Shown here piece after piece: positions 10,283 through 20,756 of a stretch of DNA of 64,000 nt. Source of the stretch: Termitomyces sp. T153 (Eukaryota; Basidiomycota; Agaricomycetes; Agaricales; Lyophyllaceae). Position 1 is the stretch's first letter, and every line of letters starts with the position of its first letter. The notes below the pieces were generated by a model. It saw only the letters and a list, made by a program, of their open reading frames with translations. It did not search any database and was not told where the DNA came from. Location of the stretch: the NCBI GenBank assembly GCA_018296165.2, contig JACKQL020000085.1, positions 1-64,000 of the forward strand, written 5' to 3'. A program made the translations under genes and the position numbers.

Positions 10283-12056
10283 AATGCAACAACTTGCATG
10301 TGTTCAACAAAATTTTGATTGCCAACTAGAGCCCACCCAGAACATTAATCTAACCACAAATCTGTTGAGGTAGACTCGGTTAAATTTGAGTCAAGATATT
10401 TTATATACATTTTGACTATTTATTACATATATGACAAAGTACAAAAGCAAGAAAAGGCCAGAAAGTCTTAAAAAAGTCCAAAAAGTATCAAAAAAGTCAA
10501 TTGGCCCTCATCCTCTTTATGCTTCCTTCAGCTTCTTAGCTACTGGTCCCTCAGCATGTTCATCAGCCTTCCTCTTACTTGCTAGACAACTGGAGGAACA
10601 GGTATATTTGGTGGGGGGTTATATAGCATGGGAGGCACTGCAGCTACATCATGGTGCAATCTCATCTGGAGCATGAGGTAGTGCTGGGCCTGTTTATCCA
10701 CATTCATCAATTGCTCAGTTGCAGCAATGGGACTGGCCAAAATGGATTTACTGGGAATGGCAGGCTTGTTGGCAGCAACACCAATGGGCACAATAGATTT
10801 ATTGCTGGCAGCAGGTCTGGTGGTGAGGACAGAGTCAGTGATGCTGGCAGCAGGCCCAGTGGGAATGATGCAGTCAGTGACACCAGCACTGGTGTCACTT
10901 ATGAGAGTGGAATCTTCAAGTGGGGCAGACCTACTAGGAACACCAGAGTCGGTGACACTGGTGATGGGGTTGCTGATAGGAGCAGAGTTATTAGCAATGG
11001 CAGACAGATCAATAGCAGGAGCTCAGTTTATCTGGCTCTCATCCTCCTTGGGCTGGGCAGCCTTGTCCTTATTGGGCTCTTCTGCCTTAGCAATGTGTGC
11101 CAGAGTAGGAGCCAGCACAGGTGGAAAGCTGCTGGTGCTAGAGGCTAGTTGGATGGGAGGGAATAAGATTTAAAGCTGGTTTTGAATGCTGTCAACCATG
11201 CCCTGGAGAGCAACAATGTCAATTTTGTTCTGCATGAAATGCCCAGCATGAGCTTCAACAGTCTTCTTTGTCCTGTTGAGGTCAGATGTTACACCTACAA
11301 CACTTGTGTCCATGATGTTCATGCACTTGTCAAGCACTCTAAGCATTGTATTGTACTGCCAGAGCATCTTCTCCATCTCTGTAAACCTTGTCTCCTCAGC
11401 TAGTATAAACTCTGACCTCATCTCTTCTGATACAACCTTGATTCCTTCATTGATGAAATCAAGCTGTTGGTTCAACCCCACCAAAATAAGGATGGCCTCA
11501 ATGGATTTGGTGGAAGAGGGTGGATCTGCCTGCTGCTTGACCTTTTCCTTTCTGCTGGTCATCAGTATATCCACTTGCTCCTTCCTCTTCCCTCTTCTGC
11601 TGGCTGCTGGCAGATCCATCCATTCCTTTCCCCTTCTTTTTCTGGTAGCCACTGACATATTTGCTGGGTGAATTGTCAATGGCCCAGCAACTAGTGTTGT
11701 TGTTTCTGTCTATTGTTAGTAAATTATTTCAGTGGGTAAAATTGACACTTACCCTTGACATACTCTTTGTGATCCCTTGTGAGACTGCATGTTTTCTTGA
11801 GGACAAGCTAGCAGGCATTGCATGAGGTTCCTTTTTTTATCTTGACACACTGTAGCCTCTTCTTTTGACAGTATTAGCAAAGAGAGTGGAGCCATGCCCC
11901 TGCACATGGAGGTGCTGTCATGAGGTACTTCTCTAACCTCATTGACAGTGTGATCTTATCCTACCAATGTTCATCATCATCAAAATGATTGTTGTTGTCA
12001 TTCTTGTCATTCTTGTTATCTTTGTCTGAGGCAACTAATTCATACTCAAAATGGGT
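10283..12056. other. CpG-poor repeat debris between elements B and F2
   Basis: Transposon-like, low-CpG sequence with no clear domain. On the minus strand it holds a 169-codon frame (listed separately) followed by a Ser/Thr/Pro-rich frame broken by stops (about 11148-10582) with internal near-repeats. An AT-rich stretch at 10380-10500 contains runs of aaaaagt. Confidence 0.4.
11170..11679 (-). CDS. Uncharacterised coiled-coil ORF in transposon debris
   Basis: 169-codon open frame starting MTIHPANMSVATRKRRGKEW. The N-terminal third is strongly basic (RKRRGK, RRGKRKEQ, RKEKVKQQ). The remainder is helical with heptad-like hydrophobic spacing (LNQQLDFINEGIKVV, MEKMLWQYNTMLRVLDKCM). I do not recognise a family. 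Its length is unusual among the stop-ridden frames around it. It may be the accessory or gag part of another LTR element; the protein is likewise basic then coiled-coil, like the antisense gene of element A, but I see no convincing alignment. Confidence 0.35.
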   Translation of the reverse strand: MTIHPANMSVATRKRRGKEWMDLPAASRRGKRKEQVDILMTSRKEKVKQQADPPSSTKSIEAILILVGLNQQLDFINEGIKVVSEEMRSEFILAEETRFTEMEKMLWQYNTMLRVLDKCMNIMDTSVVGVTSDLNRTKKTVEAHAGHFMQNKIDIVALQGMVDSIQNQL

Positions 12057-13989
12057 GGTAATAAGACCCAATTGTCACTAAGCACCATTTTTAACATTTC
12101 TTATTGGGCAGCATCTAACTAGATTCCACATGACCATGTGCAAGTCATGCCACTTATCATGCAAGGTCTAGCCCCAAGGTCTGGAACAATGTAGCCTCTG
12201 CATGAGATTTTAGTGACCACAAGACTTCTGGATCATGAGCCTCATCACATAGAGTCTGGCCTTTGGGTCTAGAACAATAAAGCCTAGACCTTCCTTAGTG
12301 ATGATTGTCAGTAACCTTACCTAGCAACAACAATACCTCTTCTCAAAAAAACAGATATATTAAAGGCCATGTGACTTCTTACTTATCATTTTACTTGTCT
12401 TGCTTACAAATATACCTGAACAGCATCTACACTTTAGATATTGAAGTCAGGTATGCTCTTTTATTGTGACTGACATTTATTATGCATTTTTCTTGACATT
12501 GCATATGACTACTTGGTTACTGTACTGACATCCAGTATGTATCATAAAAATTTTGGCAAATGCTGTTGCTAGCAGCAATTAATATTTCCTTTCTAAATAC
12601 TATACCTATGAACAGTATAAATACTGCCTGTACATAGAGACAAAAACCAACCAACAGCGTATTGTTCCCCTCATCAGCTCTTAGCTTACTAGCTTTAGAT
12701 TTCTTACTGCTCTCCCTCTTCATTATTAACAACTTAGCAACAAGTCTTGATGACCTCATACTCAATCTAGCATGGGTGCTGACTGTGGGTGCTCTTAGTG
12801 TTATTGTGACTTAGCAATGCTAGTAACTGTGGCTAGCAACTAGTTTACATTTGTCTCCCAGTTTACATTGATGCAAAATAGTAAGTTTGACTTTGCTGAT
12901 TGATCAGATCAACTAATCAAACCTTCTACTTCACAGAGTTTGGAGGCTTTGTTACACTCAAGCCCACATAGAATTCTAATAGAAAGTTGAGTTATATTTT
13001 AATAATTTTATTCAAAAGCTTGAGATGGTCTCATGCTAGCAAATGGGCTCAATAGTATATTTACTAATTCTGAAGCAACTAGTATACTCATAAGCCTAAG
13101 AACTCTGCTCCCTGGGGAATTCTGAGCCATGGTACATAGATTGCCTGTGTTTTTCCTTTGAAATCCTCCTCCTTTTATAGCATGTTGTTGGCACATGGAC
13201 CAATGTGCTATCTGCATGTTTTTGTAGCTGGTTGGGTATGTTGTAGGCTGGTTTACCATTAACTGGTTTTTGGCCCTATTATTGCTGGTTTTTAATCTTT
13301 TTCTCCTCTGCTTTCTCTGCTTATGGCTTCTCCTTGTTTTGTTACCTTGCCTGATGTAAGTTCCAAACTTTTCCCAGTTGATTTGTTGCAGGGATGTCAT
13401 TTTCAAAGGGTTTTGAGGATTTTGAATAGACACTCAGGTAGCTGAGTAGCCAGACCTGCTGAGCATTGCTACCCATCAACAATCAGTATGTGATCTTTAT
13501 TCTACATATTTCTTGTCATCAGTTGCTCATTCCTGGCTGCTTTTCTTTTAGCTGGGCTTTTTGAGTTCATTGGTATTTTACTTTTGGTATGTGCTTGATG
13601 CCTACAGTTTTTGGCATTTCCTGACTTACAGTTTTCAGTCAGTTTTTAAGGTATATTGCACACTCTGAGGTATGTAATATTTCTTGCCTGTCTCATCAAC
13701 ATTGACTTCACTCATTCCTGTTCCCCAACCTCCTTTCTATCACTTAATTTCCCTTCCTTAGCAACTTATCCTAGCAACTCTTTTGTCTCTATCCTTTTTC
13801 TTTCTATTATTCAGCAACTTAGCAACCTTCCATCACTGTCTAGTGATTTAGGCTAGCATTTTTGTTTTCTGAGACAGTTACTGACTTGCCCCTATTACTT
13901 TCTATTGCCAGCTACCCTATCTAGTTGCCAGTAATTAGGCTTTCCTTTTGGTTTCCTGCATGGCAGCTAGGGGGCATAGGAGTACATCA
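12057..13989 (+). repeat. F2-type LTR region, left copy (outer boundary uncertain)
   Basis: Starts near an aataagaccc motif that resembles the F2 LTR start (TGATAAGACCC at 33853) and ends with a cagctag..gcatagga..acatca tail shared with 16797 and 34800. The segment 13779-13989 matches 16541-16797 closely, and both end in the tail followed by a new sequence. The middle is longer than the 948-bp F2 LTR at 33853, so it may contain an insertion or be another subfamily. Confidence 0.4.
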
Positions 13990-14264
13990 TTTTAGAGCCC
14001 ACTATAAGGGATATTTAGGTAACCATTCCACCAAAAACAAAAGGTCAAGCAAAATGTTGCTTGAAAACCTTTAGTGAACTTTTGCATCATTCTCTGTTGA
14101 CTCCTGAGAGTTCACCGCCAGTTACTCAATCTTGACCTCTTTCTGACAAACTAAAAACCACCAGGAACCTCCAAGACATTAGCAAAATACTTGCTGACTT
14201 CCCAGGTGCCTATGTAGAAAGCTTCCTCAGCACTTCCCTATCACTGCTAACAGGAACTGACTCT

Positions 14265-16080
14265 TTGATCTTTTTTCCAGAAACACATTCTATTCCTACT
14301 TTGCCTATCAATACTCAGAACCCTCTTCCACCATCAATACCAACAATCACTAACATGAATAACAATCCTGCTACTCATTATGCTCACATGCCTCCTTGTA
14401 ATGACACCATGACACCACTGTGCCTAAGTGGGCTGAGAGTTGCCCCAAGGAGCTCCTCTAGTACTTTAAGGAATTGGAATATCTTTTTGCTGACTGTGGT
14501 ATTGCTGATGATACTCAGAAAAAGGAGTATGCAGCTCACTACATCTCTTAATTCCAATGAGGCATTCTCATGTTGCTATGGTCCAAAATTGTTCACTGTC
14601 TATAAATCACACTTCCTGATCACCATCCAGAGGATCCTTATGATGTGAACCAGGTCTTTGAAGGCATTAAATGGGTATTAAAAGGCACCAACATAGCTAC
14701 AACTAAGACCAGCAATGTTGCTAGCACCTCCAGTATCACTTCATCTCTTGTCATTAATGCCCCAATTTTGCCTGTTCTCCCACTCCCAAACATGAAACTC
14801 TTGAATTAGTGACCACTATGGTGATTGTTAGTGCCTTGGAATGACTGGAAGCTCTTCTGACCAACAACACTCAGCCCCACCAGCAGTTCAACAATAGCAT
14901 TTGCTACTTCTGTGGTGAAACTGGTCACACTATGGTCCATGGCACTTGTATCAAATTGGAGCATATGATCCAACAGGGTAAAATTTGTCAAAATGCTGAA
15001 GGAGAAATCATCTTATCTGGCACTATGATACCAAACTATTTTGGCAAGCAACTTTACATGGAATGTATTAAGGAATGGCACTGTCTTGACTCAGGACAAA
15101 TTGTCACTGACAGGCTCTCATCAAATAGCAACCTAGACCCTGAGCAAGTGGCTATGCAGCAATGCTAATCCATGAGGTAATGCAACAGGACATTGCTATG
15201 GGACAATTGTTATTCAAGGAAGGACATATTGAGGCTTTGAAAAGAGAACTATTTGTGCTACAATGACTAGGCAAAAAGTTTGATGGTGTACAAGTCCCTT
15301 GTGCACTTTACCAAATGGTTAACAACACCTTCAAAGCAACACCAACAACTAGCAACACTCCAGCAACTACATCCCCTTCTAACTCTGTACCAACTCCCAC
15401 TGCTAAGCCAGCTGACAAAGGAAAAGCTTCTGAATGATCTGTCACCAATGAACCCCTAGTTGCCAAGGAAACTGTTACTCAGCTTCCAGTCCATCTGTTC
15501 TCTAACATTCCAGGTTGCTATACCCCTCCCACTAATCAAAACTTCACTGCCCCAGACAGAGTTAACAATGGTGCTTATCAAACTATGCCACCTATTTATA
15601 ACATTGAACAGTCCAAAGCAGTATTCAAAAGGGTTTTAAGCACCAAGATTACAGTATCAGTTGGAAAACTCTGCTCAGTGTCACAGAATATCAGGAATCA
15701 GTTCAGGACAGCTGTTATGCCCAAAAGACTTGCTGGAGCAAATGCCAACACTATACAGGACCCAAGCAATATATTTGAAAAAGCATTACTGACATTTGCT
15801 ATGGACAAGCCACAGTTTTTGCTAGGATCTAACATTGCAACCATTAATGGACTAACTCCAGACCAGGTCCAAAGTGCATCAGTCAACCATGTGGAAGCCT
15901 ACATAGACTTGCTACTCCCTGGAGAAGAGCCTGTAGTGCTCACTGTCATTAAGGATTCCCAGTCAATTTGATCTATTATGATGCTAATTGATAACCATGA
16001 GGAAATAGAATGCATCACAGACAGTGGGTTTCAGATCATCTCTATGTCTGCCACTGGTTTGAGATGGCTGGGAGTGGAAT
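14265..16080 (+). pseudogene. F2 element gag-protease relic (left copy)
   Basis: Broken frames in Gag-Pol order. A Pro/Thr/Asn-rich N-terminus is followed by a capsid-like part. A zinc knuckle follows at about 14901-14950 (CYFCGETGHTMVHGTC, matching CX2CX4HX4C), then a segment with IPNYFGKQLYMECIKEWH at 15031-15080, typical of agaricomycete Ty3 Gag. A 128-codon frame comes next at 15585-15971. At about 15976-16050 an ECITDSGFQIISMS stretch is a retropepsin active site (DSG). Sequence stops there and runs into the right LTR-like segment, so RT, RNase H and integrase are deleted. Confidence 0.6.
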
Positions 16081-16540
16081 GGAGTGGGCAGACTTAGCAA
16101 CTGTCAACAAGGAGTGTTGGCAGCTATACAAGCAATATAAGGGGAAATACTGGGTTAGGGAGTTTGACAAACATTTCATAAGTTTTCTTCTTTGCTTCTT
16201 GGCAACATTGTTAACATTTTTGCTAGGCTCCTCTTTCACCTTTGTTAGAGTTTTTGATGGAGGACTTGGAGGCTAGCATGACAATAAGTGCTAGTAATGT
16301 TGCTAAAGCCAGCAACTCTGCTAAGGTAATATCAGCTGTTCAAGGACTTGTTGCCTAATGACCAGTTCTTCTTTCAGTATCCACCATGTGAGCTTACCAT
16401 TACAATGGGAGTTGGGCATAGTGAGGGCCATGGGGGAGAGGTTAGTGCAAATTGTGAGGACATTGGGAAAGCTGGGCCCTCTACTCCCAAGCATGCAGCT
16501 GGCAGCATTGCTAAAGAGTTGGCAACATCACCAGACTCTT

Positions 16541-16797
16541 TTGTCTCTATCCTTTTTCTTTCTATTATCTAGCAACCTAGTGACCTTTTCATTACTGTCT
16601 AGCAATTTAGACTAGTGTTAGCAACATTTCTCACTTCACTTGTTCAATTCCCTTCACATCTACTAGCTTTTGTTTTCTGGAATGGTTATTGACTCACTCC
16701 TATTACTTCTTATTGCCAGCTGCCCTATCTAGTTGCCAGTGTTTAGGCCTTCTTTTTGGTTTCCTGCACAGCAGCTAGGCAGCATAGGAGCACATCA
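16541..16797 (+). repeat. F2-type LTR 3' part, right copy
   Basis: Repeats 13779-13989: shared phrases include tctatcctttttctttctatt, tgccagctaccctatctagt (near-identical) and the terminal agcataggagcacatca. With the left copy it brackets the gag-protease relic, giving an internally deleted F2 element. Confidence 0.5.
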
Positions 16798-18296
16798 GTG
16801 GATGGGAGAGGACTATAAGGAGGAGTTTGGGCAGTGTATTTCCTCCATTCTTGTGGTGGGGCCAGCCTGGAGCTGGCTCCACTAGGGATGATGGACTGGA
16901 TACTAATACTCTATCAGGTTTTGATGAGGGACCTGCTGGGGATGGGACCTGCTGGGACCACCAAGGCCACTGCCAGCATTGGTGAATTGATTGCCAAAAT
17001 CTGTTAAAAAATCTGAAGGTGACAGATCCAATGTTGGATACAGACCTGCCACCCCTGCTGCTGCCTAGCCCTTGTTGACCTCCTAGGCTTTCTTCTCCTT
17101 CTCCTGTGACTCCTTGCAATATGCATGTGCCTTCTCTTTCAACTCCTCAATTGCCTTCACATTTGACAACTTGCCTGATAGAATTTGGAGGGCCTTGTTG
17201 GAGAAGCTTTCCTAGCCTCCAGAAGGAGTTGTTTGTCCTTGACCTGAAAAATTTGCTTCTACAAAGATTTCTTGAACACCATCTATAAGTGTTGCATATT
17301 GAACTATAAGTAGGGTTGCTCACCAATCCTTCAACCCTACCTTGGAGATCAGACAAGTCTCCTCTTAGAGCAGAGACCAACACAGAGTTCTCAGTGTCAT
17401 AGAGCTGTTGAAAAAGGGCCTCAGTGGATGTAGACATGATGTAGCAGATAGCAATGAACAGATGAGCAGTGGCTGTTGAGCAAAAGAGGACTTGAAAGTC
17501 AAGAATTTGAAAAATAGGGTCATGTGCCTCTGTTGATTTACATGTACTGTCCAAAAGCAGTATGGCTGCCAAAGAAGGTTGCAGCTTCCAAAGAATTTGA
17601 TGCTTTGATGAGATTTTGATGGCTGCCAAAGAAGATTGATGCCTTCCAAAGAATCTGATCCCTTATAAAGAATTGTGATGCATTCCCAAACATCTAAAAA
17701 ACCATGACCAATATGATGTGTTCTCCATTGATTTTGTTCAACTGGCATAATGCTGTGTTTCTGCTGTTCCTTGATTGTTATTTATGCAATTAAAATAGAT
17801 CTTCATATCACTTTTCATTTGAGTGGCTTGTAGCCAATGATGGTACTGGCTTTGGCCATCCCCCATCATCTCAGTGGTTTTCTGATGGCAGTGAGCAGAT
17901 ATGTTTCTGAGGGCAGATTTTGTCACAAGCAGTGGCAGCCAGTCATGAGAAATAGCCAGTAGCCAGACCTGCTGCCAGTCTGCTGACACCAGCAGATTTT
18001 AGTGTTGAGCAGGGGTGGTCACTGTAAAATGTAATTGCAACAGACCTGGTTGTAATTAGCAGCTACACAATCAAAGGACTCTGCTGGATATGTATAATAT
18101 GGCACAATGTAGGGCCTCCATGGCACCCATATAACATGCTACATCATAGGGATTTTGCTATGGTGTAGTGGACTCTGCTAGTGACATAGAATACAACACA
18201 AAGTGTTCTTGGCTGTACTGTATGACACACTACATATATATGTCTCTATGTATGAGATGTTGGATTATCAGTGAGCACCAAGTTTGCAGGATCAAT
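16798..18296. other. Unassigned CpG-poor repeat DNA
   Basis: No intact gene. Minus-strand frames at 17119-16775 and 17748-17147 have Ser/Gly-rich and coiled-coil-like pieces (LVSALRGDLSDLQGRVEGLV) but no recognisable domain. A locally repeated ggctgccaaagaag/gatgccttccaaagaatctg motif is at about 17570-17660. Confidence 0.4.
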
Positions 18297-18690
18297 TGTT
18301 TGAATTCCAAGAATCAACATGGATGTCTCTGAAGAGGATTTGCCAATTCCATTGCACAGGAGACAATTCTCAGTTTGGTTGGCCTTTGTGATGACAATCA
18401 ACAAGTCTCAGAGTCAATCAGTTAAGCATGTTAGATTGGACCTTTGATTAGGAGTTTTTGCACATGGCCAACTTTCTGTTGCACTTTCTCAGTGCACATC
18501 AGAAGATTGTATCAAAGTCATTTTGGACCCAGTAAACACATCAAGAAAGACTGCAAATATTGTCTATCAAGAAATCCTGAATGGTTTACAAATGTAAGTG
18601 TGACTTCTAATGGATTCAAGCAACAAATTGCTAACTTCTATCAACTTCAGCACAAAATGTATATAGCCTGACAGTGTAGTATAGATATTC
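18297..18690 (+). pseudogene. Helitron helicase C-terminal relic
   Basis: From about 18310 the frame reads [42 protein letters not shown] and [10 protein letters not shown]. These match the last motifs (V and VI) of the Pif1-like helicase of Helitron RepHel proteins, where living copies have AMTINKSQGQS and GQLYVALSR. One stop lies between LDL and LGVF. The Rep nuclease and upstream helicase are absent. It lies just upstream of the Helitron-like terminus at 19058-19097. Confidence 0.75.
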
Positions 18691-18885
18691 TGAATAGTTT
18701 AGAAATCTAAGTGTGGACAGTTTAAATATTTACTGAGTTAATACTAACTTTTATCATTTTTAGCATCTCTAACATATACCAGTGAACATCATAGTATTTT
18801 GTTGATAATGTAATATAGACACATGATTGGTTTATATATAGAATCTCAGTATTGAATTGTAAGAGAAAAGCAACACTTAGTGAAC

Positions 18886-19065
18886 CAAATACAAAGACTT
18901 CACTGAATGAAGTGAGGTTGGGTCTGGATCTTAGCATTGAATTAACAAATACAAAGACCTAACTGAACAAAGTGAGGTTGGGTCTGGATCTTAGCATTGA
19001 ATTAACAAATACAAAGACCTAACCAAACAAAGTGAGGTTGGGTCTGGGATTTAGCAAGAGCTACA
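18886..19065 (+). repeat. Three tandem 60-bp repeats
   Basis: Units begin at 18886, 18946 and 19006 with caaatacaaagac and share agtgaggttgggtctgg; the period is exactly 60 bp. A single related unit is at 45881-45945. The array lies between the helicase relic and the terminal hairpin, so it is probably a subterminal repeat of the Helitron. Confidence 0.85.
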
Positions 19066-19097
19066 GGCTCGTGCCGAAGGCACGGACCGTGGCTCGT
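19058..19097 (+). repeat. Terminal stem-loop, putative Helitron 3' end
   Basis: Nested inverted repeats: inner stem GTGCC-gaa-GGCAC (19071-19083) inside an outer GAGCTAC / GTGGCTC pairing. The sequence ends at GCTCGT, where it stops matching the second copy (45881-45973). A 3' hairpin is a Helitron hallmark, but I do not see the classical CTRRT after it, so the exact end and family are uncertain. Confidence 0.5.
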
Positions 19098-19263
19098 TGT
19101 GAATAAAAGGGAAGAAGCATTCTATTAGCCACCTCAGAATCTTTGTCAAATAAGTTCCAAATGGAGAAGAATATTCGAAAATTATGTGACACCTTGTATT
19201 TGAAAATCATTTTGACAAAGATCTTATATGGATGATAAAATATTCTTTCCATTCAAATCACAA
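19097..19263. mobile_element. Palindromic MITE-like element, copy 1
   Basis: 167 bp with imperfect terminal inverted repeats: it starts ttgtgaataaaagggaagaa and its end read on the other strand starts ttgtgatttgaatggaaaga. A second inner inverted pair, atctttgtcaaat / tttgacaaagat, lets almost the whole unit fold back. A related copy is at 45246-45401. It has no coding capacity. Confidence 0.65.
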
Positions 19264-19495
19264 AAGTAGCTTGTCAACTGGAAGTTTTGCCCGTCTGGTC
19301 TCGCCTATCATGAATAGTAGCATAATTATGTTGCCATAACTCAGTACTCAGGCCTCAGGGGTTCCATAGACTTTTCCCAGACATGAAAATACATTTTCTA
19401 TCAGTTCGATTCCCACGACTTCGGTTCCAAATTTTGTCATCATGGAAAAGTAGTCAGCACTTTCGGCCTTATTCTTGACCGTCGACTAACCAACC

Positions 19496-19929
19496 ATGCC
19501 TCCTATGGCTTTTACGGGTGTTGTCACAAAGGCAGGGTTTATGAACAAGACTGCCACCGTGACGGTATCGAGATGGGTAATTCACAAGTTGACGGGCAAG
19601 GTGAGCTTGTCGGATTGCTGAGAATTGGTCTTTTAGTCTGACTCTTTACCGTGTCAGCGTATGGAGCGAAGCAAAAAATATCTTGTACACGACGAAAATA
19701 ATCGTGGGTTACATCCAGTTCTTGCGACATTCTCGTTCACTCGTTCTTGAATGTAGAACTACGCAAAGACGACTCAGTGGTTATTCGTAACTGCCCGCCG
19801 AAATCTGCTCTGAAACGATTTAAACTCGAAAGAATTCTCAAGAGTCCATCTACAGAACGTGAAATTGCTCGTTCCCAGATTGCATCAGCTGTCACGACAG
19901 AGTCAGCCCGCGCAACCTCATCATTGTGA
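19496..19929 (+). CDS. MRPS17: Mitochondrial small-subunit ribosomal protein uS17m
   Basis: Three exons: from ATG 19496 (MPPMAFTGVVTKAG..) to HKLTGK, then RMERSKKYLVHDENN, then QLRKDDSVVIRNCPPKSALK to the stop at 19929. Introns are gtgagc..gtcag and gtgggt..tgtag. The S17 fold signature is visible: GVVTKAGFMNKTATVTV, RSKKYLVHDE and the GD-like loop KDDSVVIRNCPP. uS17 binds 16S-type rRNA early in small-subunit assembly; fungal mitochondrial copies end in a short charged tail, here after LKRFKLERIL. Converges on prefoldin 6, 82 bp away. This is the first host gene beside the left transposon nest. Confidence 0.9.
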
Positions 19930-20011
19930 AGATTCTATATCCTAATCCTGAACCAACGAAACGAGGACTCTGAAGCTGACATTCAGCAAGACCACCCGTC
20001 AATGGAATTCA

Positions 20012-20570
20012 TTACGCGGCGACCATGCCTAAGTGTTGGACGGGTTTTGGCGCTTGTTGAGTCTGTAGTTGTTGCAGAGCAGTTTGGATTTCTATAATCT
20101 ACGAAAAGTTTGAACGGCAGGCATTAATAGAAACTCATTAGAGCGGACCTCTACTTTTTTCTTATCTTGCCTCCCTTGTATGTCTTGAAGCTGTGCCTCT
20201 ACACGTTTACTGGAGAAGGGTGAATAAGTGGGGTTCAAAATGAGGAGGGGCGCTTACATCTCTGAGCGAATGAATTCCAATCGTGTTTCAATATTGCTCT
20301 TCGCTTCTACCTGATCCTGCTTCACTAAAACAGGACCCAGCAACTTGAATACTCTGTTTTCTGGTTTCAGCAATGCAAATTCCTATCTAAGGTATCAGCA
20401 GCAATCGTAAATTTTCCAGACTATTGCATAGTGACCTTCTTAACAAGCTCATTTTCTGAAAGTTGTGCATCTAGCCTTTGTCGCGCTTCGACAGCAGTTG
20501 ACAACTCGCCCTGGGTTTTCTGGAATTCAGCCGAAGCAAGCTGGAGCTTAGCTTGCAGAGATTCGGTCAT
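20012..20570 (-). CDS. YKE2: Prefoldin subunit 6 (beta-type)
   Basis: Starts at ATG 20570 (MTESLQAKLQLASAEFQKTQ). Four exons join coiled-coil helix 1 (AVEARQRLDAQLSENELVKK), the beta hairpin (EFALLKPENRVFKLLGPVLV) and helix 2 (ETRLEFIRSEIKRVEAQLQD), ending QHLGMVAA at 20012. The last intron uses gtagag rather than the nearby gtccgc, because only that keeps the helix frame (KKE-IQTALQQLQ). Prefoldin is the jellyfish-shaped hexamer that hands unfolded actin and tubulin to the CCT chaperonin in the cytosol. Length and motifs are normal. It lies 187 bp downstream of the PP2C gene on the same strand. Confidence 0.93.
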
Positions 20571-20756
20571 GGCTGATCTCGTCACGGACTCAAAATGTTT
20601 GTCATCAACTTGAACATTCGTTCCAGTAATCGAGCAAACTAATTTCTGGTAGTCTACGTAGCTTCTCATCGGTTGTAGTACACGAATTCCCGCTAATAAG
20701 ACACAAAATTTGGGCTTATTTTTCTACTATCTTGCAACTACATTCGACGTTGACGT

